A model generated the notes under the pieces. That model was not told where the DNA came from. It saw only the letters and a list, made by a program, of their open reading frames with translations, and searched no databases. 64,000 bases of DNA, taken from IMG/VR virus record IMGVR_UViG_3300044737_000031, positions 1-64,000 of that record; one strand, written 5' to 3'. This document shows, in pieces, positions 1-7,394 of the stretch; position 1 is the first letter of the stretch, and each line of letters opens with the position of its first letter. Source of the DNA: a virus. The translations under genes were made by a program, and so were the position numbers.

Positions 1-768
1 CTGTTGCCGGGCCACCTTGAACGCTTCAAACGGTTTCTGTGCGCCGGCGTGATCGGCCACGAGCTTTTCCAGTAACCCGCGCTCTTTCTCAATCTCTGAG
101 CCGAGCATTTTAAAATTGGTGGATGCATCCTGATTTTCCAAATGCGCCAAGCCTTGTATGGTTTGGTTCATCCGGCTGGCCGTGGCCTCATTCTCTTTGT
201 GCTTTTCTTGCACGAGCGCCACCGCACGATCAATCCAGCCTTGGAACGTATCGCCGCCGGGAATGATGATGCCGCGGATCAGTTGCGCCGGGCCGTCATA
301 CCCGGCCGTTTCCAACTCGCGTGACAGCTTGGCCACGCGTTGCACAATGGGCGTATCATCCATGCGCAACGTGGCGAAAATTAACTTGATCCGATCTTGC
401 GCCGTCATTTGAAAGTAGGCGCGCGCGTCCAAGCTCACAATGGGCGTTTCGGGCAAGTCCGCGGCCGGCCGGTGATCGGCTTTGACTGATCCCGTTTTCT
501 GATCTTTCATCCACGCGCGTTCGATCAAATGCGTGCCGCTCAAATCCAACGCCACTGACATACTATTGCCGCTGGCCAGCGCATCAAAGATGGCCTTGTT
601 GGTTTTGCCTTTGCCCGGCAAGAATCCCAACAGTGCCAGTTTAATGGCGCGCAAGATGCCGGTTTTGCCTTTCATGTTACGGCCAACGATCACCGTGATG
701 GGCACGGTAAATTTGGCATCGATATCGCGGCCCATGAAATTCCGCGCGCTGATTGAGTTGATTTTCAT
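1..768 (-). CDS. SbcC/Rad50-like ATPase, N-terminal part (cut by window edge)
   Basis: The 256 visible residues start MKINSISARNFMG, a typical SMC/Rad50 first strand, followed by a Walker A GRNMKGKT at about residues 27-34. After the ATPase half (residues ~1-165) comes a charged helical stretch that looks like the start of the coiled coil, with no Walker B yet, so the C-terminal half lies to the left of the window. Family knowledge: such phage proteins (T4 gp46, SbcC) pair with an SbcD/gp47 nuclease to process DNA ends in recombination and replication. No nuclease partner is seen here; it may lie further left. The same frame stays open upstream to a TTG near 861, but the ATG at 768 fits the family N-terminus. 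It follows the OB-fold and Cys-rich genes and is probably co-transcribed with them. Confidence 0.8.
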   Translation of the reverse strand, partial: MKINSISARNFMGRDIDAKFTVPITVIVGRNMKGKTGILRAIKLALLGFLPGKGKTNKAIFDALASGNSMSVALDLSGTHLIERAWMKDQKTGSVKADHRPAADLPETPIVSLDARAYFQMTAQDRIKLIFATLRMDDTPIVQRVAKLSRELETAGYDGPAQLIRGIIIPGGDTFQGWIDRAVALVQEKHKENEATASRMNQTIQGLAHLENQDASTNFKMLGSEIEKERGLLEKLVADHAGAQKPFEAFKVARQQ

Positions 769-879
769 TTTGGTTGATTCCCTGCTTCTGTCTCGCGTGC
801 TTCCGCCGGGCAAATCTCTTTCCATTTGCTCGCGCAAGCGTATTCGCTCTGATCGTTTCAATTGAAGTTGATGGCCCGT

Positions 880-1470
880 TTACTCGTACACTACCCGTTC
901 AATCTTCACTGGCGTTAGGCCACGCTTTTCCAGTGATTTAATTTCGCTTGAAGATTCCTTGCCCGTCACAACGTATTCAATGGCTTGCGGTTTGAAAATA
1001 CCAAAGATGGCGGCCCGGTGAATTTTCTTTGGGCCATCGCTATCGGTTTCGTATTTTCGGTGCGCGAGCAACACGTACGTTTGCCCAATCACGAAATCAG
1101 TGGGCACGGCCGGGATGCGCCGGCTAATCCCCAAATCCATGGCCTCACGATTGAAATCAGCAAACGTTTTGTAAAACGCTTCACCGATCCACAACAACCC
1201 GCACTTGCCAATTTCTCGATGCTCGGCCATCGGGCACGTATCGCACATTTTATCGCCGCCAAGGCACACACTATCCGCGGCCAGCGCGTCACCATCCACC
1301 CACGTGAAACCGCGGGTTGGTTTGATGCCGGCACCGCAACACGGGCAATTTTCCAGATAGATCGGGAAACGGCCGCACGCGCCCGGTATGCCGCCGCTCA
1401 CCATGTAGAGGCCGCCCGGTTGCCGCCAACCGCATCCGCGTTTTTGATCCTGTCGAATTTGGATCGGCAC
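880..1470 (-). CDS. Cys-rich conserved phage protein, unknown function
   Basis: 196 residues from a GTG start preceded by GAGGA; the gene begins 3 bases after the stop of the OB-fold gene, so the two are coupled. The first half holds many cysteines (NCPCCGAG, then DKMCDTCPM and GKCGLLW), consistent with one or two bound zinc ions. The second half is rich in beta-strand residues with no catalytic motif that I recognise. Its position between an OB-fold protein and an SbcC-like ATPase suggests a DNA-metabolism accessory role, but that is context only. Confidence 0.7.
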   Translation of the reverse strand: MPIQIRQDQKRGCGWRQPGGLYMVSGGIPGACGRFPIYLENCPCCGAGIKPTRGFTWVDGDALAADSVCLGGDKMCDTCPMAEHREIGKCGLLWIGEAFYKTFADFNREAMDLGISRRIPAVPTDFVIGQTYVLLAHRKYETDSDGPKKIHRAAIFGIFKPQAIEYVVTGKESSSEIKSLEKRGLTPVKIERVVYE

Positions 1471-1473
1471 GGC

Positions 1474-2529
1474 CTATTCCTCTTTTGGCTTGGCGGCCGC
1501 GCTGGCCTTCTCTTTATCTTCCGCGGCAAAATCAATCACGGTGCACGGCATCTTGAATTGCATGCCGCCTCTTTCCGCGCCGATAAACATGGATGCGATG
1601 GTGGATTGTTGCTGATCCGGTGACATGATATCGCCCGTGTTGTGCTTCCATTGCGGTTGGATCACGTTGGCCACCACGCGCACGCACATATTATACAGGT
1701 TGGCCGTGCGGATTAGAGCAAGCTTCACGTCCTTAACTGTTTCCGGTGAACCGGCCTCGTGCTGTTGATGGCCATTGCGCGCCGGTCGCTTGTTTTCATC
1801 AACCGCGCCTAACGGCAACTCGGATTTGCCGGCCGCCTTTTCGCTTTGGCCGCCACCATCCCCTTTGAGTGATTCGCCGGCCTTCACCGCTTTCACCATC
1901 TTTTTCACCGCGATGGCCAAGGCTGCATCCTCGTCACTCAATTCCTTGTTGAGCGTGCGCGGCAACCAATGCGCCGAAAGCCAATTGGCCTCGCCTTCCT
2001 CAAGATCAGAAAGCGTCCGATCTTTAAGTGGCCCGTTGATGTGAATGACATGATCCCGCCAATCGCCATCGCCCTCATCATTGGCGGCACGGCCGGGTTT
2101 CGCCGGCGTTTTCTTGGCCGCGCCTTTCTTGGCTGGCTTTTCCTCGGCCTCACCATCGCCGCCCTCGCTATCGCTTCCCTCGGTGTATAACCCAAATTCG
2201 CCGGCCTTGGTCACGTACAGGATCGTGGATGTTTTCTTTTTCCACGTGTCATGCTTGGCTTGCACGCCAACCCACCCGTGTTTTTCGCTCTTGAAACACT
2301 CAATCAATACCTCTTTGCCGGCCCAATTTTTCGGTACTTCGTCGTGATCCTTGAGTTTAACCTTAATTTCCCCGGTTCGATCTTTGATGATCAGATTTTG
2401 CAACGACCAATCGCCATGCTCGTTGGTTCCGCTGCTTTGCTGGTAAACGGTTTTGATGGTGCCGCGGCACGCGCGCACTTTTTCATCATCTTCCATTTCC
2501 AAAATTTCGCTGATTGGAATTAGTCTCAT
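1474..2529 (-). CDS. OB-fold nucleic-acid-binding protein
   Basis: 351 residues. The first ~95 read as a tRNA_anti-type OB fold (CRGTIKTVYQQ ... LIIKDRTGEIKVKL ... KEVLIECF), the fold used by RecG, RecJ-associated and single-strand-binding proteins. Residues ~125-160 form a Lys/Ala/Pro linker with KKxxAKK tracts; the C-terminal part is helical and charged. A single-stranded-DNA-binding or recombination role is likely, given the SbcC-like ATPase two genes downstream. The leader is A/C-rich with no clear Shine-Dalgarno, and a GCATAAAACTTT-type site lies 72 bases upstream. Confidence 0.7.
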   Translation of the reverse strand: MRLIPISEILEMEDDEKVRACRGTIKTVYQQSSGTNEHGDWSLQNLIIKDRTGEIKVKLKDHDEVPKNWAGKEVLIECFKSEKHGWVGVQAKHDTWKKKTSTILYVTKAGEFGLYTEGSDSEGGDGEAEEKPAKKGAAKKTPAKPGRAANDEGDGDWRDHVIHINGPLKDRTLSDLEEGEANWLSAHWLPRTLNKELSDEDAALAIAVKKMVKAVKAGESLKGDGGGQSEKAAGKSELPLGAVDENKRPARNGHQQHEAGSPETVKDVKLALIRTANLYNMCVRVVANVIQPQWKHNTGDIMSPDQQQSTIASMFIGAERGGMQFKMPCTVIDFAAEDKEKASAAAKPKEE

Positions 2530-2600
2530 TTGATTTTTGATTTTGAAGTTGAGGCCGCCGCCGGCCGGTTTTCAGTATGCCGATTGTTGATCTATAGGCA

Positions 2601-2616
2601 ACAGAAAGTTTTATGC
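2601..2616 (-). promoter_or_regulatory. Operator-like site, family B copy 1
   Basis: Plus-strand ACAGAAAGTTTTATGC, a weak match to the GCACAAAGTTTTGTGC family found at six places in the window. It overlaps the stop codon of the 71-residue gene and lies upstream of the OB-fold gene. No convincing -35 is seen here. Confidence 0.4.
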
Positions 2617-2826
2617 GGTCGCGTTGTGCGAATCCACATACTCTTGCGCCTTGGCCACGGCCTTGGCCCGGCTGTCAGAATCACCCACCGTGAATCTGAA
2701 TTGCTTTTTCAAAAGGTAGTAATCCACCCCGATGGGAAACTCGCGCACTTGGATGGTGGATGTTCGCTTATAACCCGCGCACGCTTTGCCGTGCCGTTTA
2801 CTTTCTTCAATTTGGAGTATGGCCAT
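2611..2826 (-). CDS. Hypothetical protein, 71 aa
   Basis: Small soluble protein (MAILQIEESKRHGK...). No recognised domain. The middle (TSTIQVREFPIGVDYYLLKKQFRFTV) could be a short beta hairpin pair followed by an alpha helix. It is the last gene of the small-gene run between 3.7 and 2.6 kb, and its stop overlaps a family B operator-like site. Confidence 0.55.
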   Translation of the reverse strand: MAILQIEESKRHGKACAGYKRTSTIQVREFPIGVDYYLLKKQFRFTVGDSDSRAKAVAKAQEYVDSHNATA

Positions 2827-2831
2827 ATAAC

Positions 2832-3101
2832 TTATTCCGCCGCCTCAATGGCGGCATAGAGCGCGGCCGCACGCTGGCATCGGCCGCAACGTTCCTTTGG
2901 TACCAGTCCAACATGGCACGGTGCATCATCGCTCGGCCGGGCCACGCTAAAACCGGCATGAACCTTGGCCGCTTCCAGCAACGCCGGCGCGGCCCCAATC
3001 AATTTCATATCAGACGGTTTGAAACCTCTGAGCATGCCCACGAGCCGGCCGTTGGCAGTTACCGCGCCGGATTCAACGTCAACGTTCCATTGGTTAGCCA
3101 T
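2832..3101 (-). CDS. Hypothetical protein with CxxC, 89 aa
   Basis: Starts MANQWNVDVESG two bases after the stop of the upstream gene, with GAGG in range; the frame is open further upstream, but that would overlap the neighbour. The N-terminal half (VNGRLVGMLRGF-like, then LIGAAPALLEAAK) resembles a short phage protein type that ends in a helix; the C-terminus carries CHVGL ... ERCGRCQR. Function unknown. Confidence 0.55.
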   Translation of the reverse strand: MANQWNVDVESGAVTANGRLVGMLRGFKPSDMKLIGAAPALLEAAKVHAGFSVARPSDDAPCHVGLVPKERCGRCQRAAALYAAIEAAE

Positions 3102-3103
3102 AA

Positions 3104-3256
3104 TCAAATCAATTCCTCGTGGCCGCATTCTTCGCACACAACAAGCTGACGTGATCCATCCGCAGATTCATCTTTAACCACCGGCGTGTGGCCGTACGTT
3201 TCGCAATCGGGCGCGTTGGGGTCGCGCGGATCGATGTAATGATTTTTGTTAGCCAT
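3104..3256 (-). CDS. Zinc-ribbon miniprotein, 50 aa
   Basis: A 50-residue reading frame (MANKNHYIDPRDPNAPDC...) ending VVCEECGHEELI. DC..TYGH and CEECGH give a possible four-ligand zinc site. It sits tightly between the 94-residue gene and the MANQW gene with normal small intergenic spacing. One of many such miniproteins in this window. Function unknown. Confidence 0.5.
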   Translation of the reverse strand: MANKNHYIDPRDPNAPDCETYGHTPVVKDESADGSRQLVVCEECGHEELI

Positions 3257-3258
3257 AT

Positions 3259-3543
3259 TTACCACTCGATTTCTTGCAACACGTCGCGCACGTCTTGAAG
3301 CTTCACTTCACCATCGGTGGTCAACCGCGTGGATTGATGCTGGCGCACGTCGCGGTGATCTAGCTGCCATTTCACATCGCCATCGGTCAGATGGTAACGC
3401 GGTGTATGCGCGCTGTTGCGGTAAAGCTGGATGCTCTCAACAGTTTTGACCACGCCGGGAAACCAGCCGTTGTGGCCAATGCCGGTGATCACGTCGCCCG
3501 GCTTGATAACCTTTGGGATTCGCACCCGTTTTTGCGTGGCCAT
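3259..3543 (-). CDS. Hypothetical protein, 94 aa
   Basis: Start chosen at MATQKRVRIPKVIKPGD, two bases past the stop of the upstream 48-residue gene; the frame is open further but would run through that gene. KPGDVITGIGHNGWFPGVVKTV looks like a small SH3/KOW-type beta barrel. The C-terminal half is charged. No function assigned. Confidence 0.55.
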   Translation of the reverse strand: MATQKRVRIPKVIKPGDVITGIGHNGWFPGVVKTVESIQLYRNSAHTPRYHLTDGDVKWQLDHRDVRQHQSTRLTTDGEVKLQDVRDVLQEIEW

Positions 3544-3545
3544 GA

Positions 3546-3692
3546 TTACAGAAAGTTGAGGCCAGAAACGCGATACGCGTAGTTGCCGCACAAGGATTCA
3601 ACCTCAAGCGTGCCGAGCGGAAGCACCTTGGTAATGCGGCACTTGATGCCGCGCACTGTCATGGTTTGCCCTACGGTTGGTTTTGTTGTCAT
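3546..3692 (-). CDS. Small beta-rich protein, first gene after operator-promoter A (left copy)
   Basis: 48 residues (MTTKPTVGQTMTVRGIKCRI...), probably a small beta barrel. The ATG lies only nine bases after the predicted -10 box (TATGAT), so the mRNA would have a leader of about three bases and no Shine-Dalgarno. The gene at 62.5 kb, behind the second copy of the same promoter, also starts with MTT. As the first product of a palindrome-controlled promoter it could itself be regulatory, but it has no helix-turn-helix that I can see. Confidence 0.6.
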   Translation of the reverse strand: MTTKPTVGQTMTVRGIKCRITKVLPLGTLEVESLCGNYAYRVSGLNFL

Positions 3693-3694
3693 CG

Positions 3695-3729
3695 TGTGAG
3701 CATCATAAGCCGCTTATGATACTGCGCAA
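3695..3729 (-). promoter_or_regulatory. Promoter with 19-bp palindromic operator, left copy
   Basis: On the minus strand: TTGCGC (3729-3724), 16 bases, TATGAT (3707-3702). The palindrome ATCATAAGCCGCTTATGAT (3702-3720; 9-bp arms around one base) covers the -10 and most of the spacer, ideal for a dimeric repressor blocking polymerase. The same arrangement, nearly base for base up to the start codon, occurs at 62756-62790. Confidence 0.75.
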
Positions 3730-3750
3730 GCCTTTTTTTAAGGCTTTTTG
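3730..3750. terminator. Hairpin, terminator-like on the plus strand
   Basis: Plus strand AAGCCTTTTTTTAAGGCTTTTT: short stem with a T run after it in the plus direction only. On the minus strand it lies between the HerA-like gene and the palindromic promoter. It may end antisense transcription or act as a bidirectional terminator; no plus-strand gene is seen. Confidence 0.35.
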
Positions 3751-3754
3751 AACG

Positions 3755-3770
3755 AGCCTCAATTGGGGCT
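3755..3770 (+). repeat. Dispersed 16-bp palindrome, family C copy 1
   Basis: AGCCTCAATTGGGGCT, followed on the plus strand by TTTTTCC. It starts 5 bases after the HerA-like stop codon (minus direction). One of seven near-identical copies, all at gene boundaries. Confidence 0.75.
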
Positions 3771-3775
3771 TTTTC

Positions 3776-5485
3776 CTACCCGGCCAGCGCCGGCGCGAGT
3801 TGCACCGTAGTGCCCTCAAATACCACGAGCTTGCGCCGATCCAACCGCCGCAAATACTCGTTGCGCGTGGATTTCTTGAACCCGGTGACTGTATCGATGG
3901 CCTCGCGCTCAATGCCGGATTGTTCCGAGACAGCTTTAAACACGGCCGATTCGCCGCCCGGCAATTTGCCGATCCAATATTGGATCAAGTCTTGTCCGGT
4001 GGGCAACGGCTCGTACGGGCCGAGCCACACCAATCCTTTGGGCGTCATTTGATACCAACCGGCGCGCTCTATCACCAACTCGTATCGTATCAACCTCCGC
4101 AAGTATTCGTTGCACGAGCTTTTTTTGAATCCGGCCAGCGCAATCAACTGAGCTTTGCCAGCCTCGCCAAGTTGCGCGATGGCCACGGCCAATCGCCGCT
4201 CGCCGGCACCAAGATCAATATCATCAAACGCCTCGCCAGTGGCCGCTGGCGGCCGCGGTGGTGGCGCGCTGATCGGGCGCTTGGCCGGCGGAATGTGTGC
4301 GGGCGGTTTGATCGGTGGCGGTACCGGTACTCTGGCATTGCCGGCCGAAAACAGTTTGGCCAAATCCGCGTTGGCCGCATTGAATTTATTGACGGCCTCG
4401 CACATCATCTTGCCGGCCGCTTCCATGCGCTTGGCTTGCGGCCCGCCGATTACCACGATCTTTTGTTTGACCACGGGCGCGGCTGGCTTGGCGCTTTCGC
4501 GCGCGGCCGCTCCCAACAACTTTTGATGTTCGCGCCGCAACTCGGCCAGTTCCTTGCGCAGTTCCGCGGGATCATCGGCCTTGGCCCGTTCCAATGTCTC
4601 GGCCATTTCCTTGCGCAACACATCCAGATCAACCGGGGTAAGCTCGCGCTGTTTGATTTTGCGTGCGCCATGTTTGGGCGTACTGGAAACATCCGCGGTG
4701 CGTTTCTGGCCAATTAAATACGTGTCATCGATCTTCAACCATTCGCGCGAAACAATCCGCGCGTGGCCGGTTTCCAGTGTGGGCAACGCATCCAAGATGC
4801 CGGCGGGCGCGCCCTTGTAATCCACCCAACGTTTGATGGCGGCCCGCTCGTGCGGCCCAACGATCCGAAAGGCCAACACGCACTCGGTGAGGTTGAGCGC
4901 CTTTTTACTCGTGTCTTGCGGCCGTTGCGTAATCAGGCTCATGCCAATGCCGAAATTGCGGCCGAGCTTGGCCATGCGCACGAATACATGCAGCATCAGC
5001 GTTTCATTTTTCTGCGGTTCCTCTGGCAAGATTTCTTGCGCTTCCTCAAAGAATAAATGCACGGCCGATGGCTTTTGCTGTTTGCGAAAGAAAAACCGTG
5101 CGCCGAAATCGGAAAGCCACTTGGCCCTATCGGTGTCGAATTCGATTTGGGATAAATCGATTACCGCGGATATGCGCCGATCCACGATCAGATCGGCAAT
5201 GCGCCGGCCGCTTCCCGGCTCAAGCGGCACATCCCCATGCAACCCGCCAAACACGGGAATGGAAAACCCCGGCTCGCCTTTCTTGGCCCCGGCGCGCAAT
5301 CCCCACCACACGCCAACGGGATCGATGGCCACAATTTGTGCGCCGGCGTCCAGCATGCATTCGGCCAGCTTGGTGGCCCCGTAGGTTTTGCCGCTGCCGA
5401 TCGTACCGAGGAAACCAAAGCGTTGCGTGATGGCGGCAAGCGGCAACTTGAGGCCGTCGCCTAACGATAGCTCCCGCTTGCTCAC
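3776..5485 (-). CDS. HerA-like (DUF87/VirD4-type) ATPase with two C-terminal winged-helix repeats
   Basis: 569 residues. N-terminal HerA/FtsK-superfamily ATPase: Walker A GTIGSGKT (residues 27-34), Walker B VHLFFEEAQEI, sensor-like SLITQRPQD. A Lys/Glu-rich helical stretch (~295-330) and a Pro-rich linker (~400-420) follow. The C-terminus has two copies of a ~60-residue winged-helix-like unit, each with GFKKSxxNEYLRRL (residues ~475 and ~545). Family knowledge: HerA-type motors pump DNA, often with a NurA nuclease, and related ATPases occur in conjugation and defence systems. No NurA is visible. The repeats suggest a sequence-specific DNA-binding tail. The 242-codon downstream-named neighbour at 5482 overlaps its start by ATGA, so they are coupled. 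Confidence 0.8.
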   Translation of the reverse strand: MSKRELSLGDGLKLPLAAITQRFGFLGTIGSGKTYGATKLAECMLDAGAQIVAIDPVGVWWGLRAGAKKGEPGFSIPVFGGLHGDVPLEPGSGRRIADLIVDRRISAVIDLSQIEFDTDRAKWLSDFGARFFFRKQQKPSAVHLFFEEAQEILPEEPQKNETLMLHVFVRMAKLGRNFGIGMSLITQRPQDTSKKALNLTECVLAFRIVGPHERAAIKRWVDYKGAPAGILDALPTLETGHARIVSREWLKIDDTYLIGQKRTADVSSTPKHGARKIKQRELTPVDLDVLRKEMAETLERAKADDPAELRKELAELRREHQKLLGAAARESAKPAAPVVKQKIVVIGGPQAKRMEAAGKMMCEAVNKFNAANADLAKLFSAGNARVPVPPPIKPPAHIPPAKRPISAPPPRPPAATGEAFDDIDLGAGERRLAVAIAQLGEAGKAQLIALAGFKKSSCNEYLRRLIRYELVIERAGWYQMTPKGLVWLGPYEPLPTGQDLIQYWIGKLPGGESAVFKAVSEQSGIEREAIDTVTGFKKSTRNEYLRRLDRRKLVVFEGTTVQLAPALAG

Positions 5486-6207
5486 AATGCGGATTCGATC
5501 TTTTCCCCGTGGCCGTCTTTACTGGTATCCACGTCTTGAATTTTCTTGCGCGGCACCTTGCTTATATCGGCCGCGGTGAGCGGAAAGATTGCCTTGCCAC
5601 TCGCCTGATCCCAACCGGTTGCACCCGGCGGCAACGGGCCGTAATGCGCAATCAATTCCTCGTGCGAATACTCGCGCGGTGTTTCGCCAATCGGTTTTCC
5701 ATGTTCAACGCCGGTGGTATCGGGCACCACTGGCACCAATCCCGGTTCCGGTGGTTGCGGTGGTGGCTCGGCATTGGCCGTGGCCGCTGGCGTCTGATCG
5801 GACGGCGGTATGAGTGGCGGGGTAAGATCAAGCATGCGCCGCACGAGCGGCCCGGCCGGCGGCTCGGCCGTGCCGAATGCCTCGCCTTCCACGTGCTCTA
5901 ATAGATCAACCGCATTGGCACGATCCAACACGCGCAATCCGCTTTCGATGGCCTTGGCCAAATCAGGATCGGCCACCCCACCGCGCGTGTTAAGCTCGCG
6001 CACGATATCCGCCACCCCACCTTGACCAATGGAACGCATCACCGCATCCGCATCCCAATCGGCTTTGGCCGGGCCGGCGTTACCCGCCAATGCCGCCGCA
6101 AGCTGTTTCTGCAATACTGATTTCTCGGCCGTCAACGTTTCGATGCGGCCCCGGTCGGCCGATACCCGGCCGATCAATGCGCGGATCAATTGGCTTATCG
6201 TGATCAT
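5482..6207 (-). CDS. Hypothetical protein, coiled coil plus Pro-rich middle
   Basis: 241 residues from MITISQLIRALIGR, with AAAGGA ten bases upstream. The N-terminus is helical and probably coiled coil (residues ~15-45). The middle is Pro/Ala-rich (~120-165). The C-terminal half has EYSHEELIAHYGPLPPGATGWDQASGKAIF, then a Lys/Asp-rich end. Its stop overlaps the HerA-like start (ATGA), so it may be a partner of that ATPase. The frame is open further upstream, but that stretch is read in another frame by the HExxH gene. Confidence 0.6.
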   Translation of the reverse strand: MITISQLIRALIGRVSADRGRIETLTAEKSVLQKQLAAALAGNAGPAKADWDADAVMRSIGQGGVADIVRELNTRGGVADPDLAKAIESGLRVLDRANAVDLLEHVEGEAFGTAEPPAGPLVRRMLDLTPPLIPPSDQTPAATANAEPPPQPPEPGLVPVVPDTTGVEHGKPIGETPREYSHEELIAHYGPLPPGATGWDQASGKAIFPLTAADISKVPRKKIQDVDTSKDGHGEKIESAL

Positions 6208-6673
6208 TGTGCGGTGTCCTTTGGTTTGAGTTTGAATCCAACGCATCGCATAATGTTTTATGCTCGGCAAGACAATTCCGCCGCCGCCATGCGCGCAACA
6301 TTCTGATCCCGTAGGCGCACGCGTCCCGCTCACTGTACTTGCCGCGCGCGCCCCACACCCGATACCCGCGTGGGTGCTTGGATTGCCAGCAATGGCGCGC
6401 CTCGTGCGCGGTGATGTACACAATTGATTCCTCTTGGTTGTATAACCACACCGGCAAGTAATGGCCGCACTTGCGGTGCGCGTGCCGATGCATCGGATAC
6501 TTATCCTTGTCATCCACTCGCACAAGGATGTGCCCGCTTCCGCCGCGGCCGCGTGATCCGTATTTGGCCTTGGTGAATTGCACCAACCGAATTCGTATGC
6601 CGGCCGGGCGCACGAATCGTACTATTTCCCTGAGTGTTTCGTTAGGTATTGAAGTTGAGTTTTTGAATTGCAT
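6080..6673 (-). CDS. HExxH (zincin-like) small metallopeptidase candidate
   Basis: 197 residues (MQFKNSTSIPNETLREIV...). An ITAHEARHCWQ motif at ~110 gives HExxH preceded by strand-forming residues, typical of gluzincin/SprT-type zinc peptidases; upstream is GSGHILVRVD and a CGHYLP. The catalytic region is entirely in the first ~150 codons. The last ~43 codons overlap the start of the next gene by 128 bases, and a family B operator-like site sits inside the coding region, so the true C-terminus could be debated. Substrate unknown. Confidence 0.6.
   Translation of the reverse strand: MQFKNSTSIPNETLREIVRFVRPAGIRIRLVQFTKAKYGSRGRGGSGHILVRVDDKDKYPMHRHAHRKCGHYLPVWLYNQEESIVYITAHEARHCWQSKHPRGYRVWGARGKYSERDACAYGIRMLRAWRRRNCLAEHKTLCDALDSNSNQRTPHNDHDKPIDPRIDRPGIGRPGPHRNVDGREISIAETACGGIGG
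6248..6263 (-). promoter_or_regulatory. Operator-like site, family B copy 2
   Basis: GCATAATGTTTTATGC: arms GCATAA/TTATGC. It is 41 bases upstream of the 5482-6207 start and inside the HExxH gene. A possible -35 TTGTCT with TATGCG 17 bases on fits loosely. Confidence 0.5.
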
Positions 6674-6709
6674 TCCACTAATTTACCAAATCGCGTTTTG
6701 CGGAATGCG

Positions 6710-6733
6710 CGAAAACGGCCCTTTTCGGCCGTT
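6710..6733 (-). terminator. Rho-independent terminator candidate
   Basis: Minus strand AACGGCC-GAAAAG-GGCCGTTTTC: 7-bp GC stem with short T run, 43 bases after the stop of the 6777-7394 gene and before the HExxH gene. The 100-base gap 6674-6776 holds nothing else I can support. Confidence 0.5.
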
Positions 6734-6776
6734 CGCTCTATCGTGGGAAAATATTTCTTGACGCGATTTCTCGAAA

Positions 6777-7394
6777 CTACGGGTTGCGGTTCACACTCAA
6801 GATTCCACGCGTCAAAAACCCGTGCCACGTTGGCGTTTGAATTGAGCCGGCCCCGGCCGCACACGTGTATCCATTCTTGCCCACGGTGAGGTTGGGCGGC
6901 TCGCCTTCACGCACCCAACACTTGTGCACGTGATCGTGTTTCATCGTGCAATTGTTTGCCACGCCATCAATGTGCCAGTGCGTGCCGCATGGACATATTA
7001 CCATCAACGATTTTCCGTCCGGCCCTTCCCACATGGGATGGCCATGCAACCATTCCGCATCCCACATCGCGCCCGGCGGTGCATCGCTTAACGCCAATTC
7101 CTCGCCGGTGTCCTGTCGAACATAAATCGAATCAGTGAAAATTTGCCAAGTATCCGAGGCCGAAAATTCATACCCGCATTGGCAGTGAGTTGGCCAACGA
7201 TCATCGCCGGCAAACGCGGCCTCGTTCTGCGCCCTGATGATCGGCTCGTGGTACGGGATCACATCCAACGGCGCATGCGCGTTGTGATACCCGTGATTAA
7301 ACTGGCACGTCGAACCGGATGCGTACCGGCGAAAGGTACGTTTAAGCTTGCGCGCCGGCGTTAAGAGAAAGCACCGGATATCGCCGGGGATCAC
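6777..7394 (-). CDS. Conserved phage protein, unknown function
   Basis: 205 residues from a GTG (GTGA overlap with the stop of the endolysin candidate). It has CQCGYEFSASDTW and CPCGTHWHIDG pairs and the string DAPPGAMWDAEWLHGHPMW..GPDGKSLMVICP, then NNCTMKHDHVHKCWVREGEPPNLTVGKNG and TCAAGAGSI..P.WHGFLTRG. I recall this pattern (HRCW-RHG-PP, CAAGAGSI...HGFL) from unannotated proteins of other phages, especially actinophages; this is memory, not a search. Probably zinc-binding. Confidence 0.7.
   Translation of the reverse strand: MIPGDIRCFLLTPARKLKRTFRRYASGSTCQFNHGYHNAHAPLDVIPYHEPIIRAQNEAAFAGDDRWPTHCQCGYEFSASDTWQIFTDSIYVRQDTGEELALSDAPPGAMWDAEWLHGHPMWEGPDGKSLMVICPCGTHWHIDGVANNCTMKHDHVHKCWVREGEPPNLTVGKNGYTCAAGAGSIQTPTWHGFLTRGILSVNRNP

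Noticed and set aside
3800-4717. Long plus-strand open frame (305 codons)
   Set aside because: Antisense to the HerA-like gene, which has clear motifs; long antisense frames are expected in this GC-rich sequence.
6622-6864. Reading frame starting MCGRG, like SRAP/HMCES (YedK) proteins
   Set aside because: Its first third is another frame of the well-supported 6777-7394 gene, it lacks the SRAP NxAPTQ region and is far too short; the MCGR start is chance.
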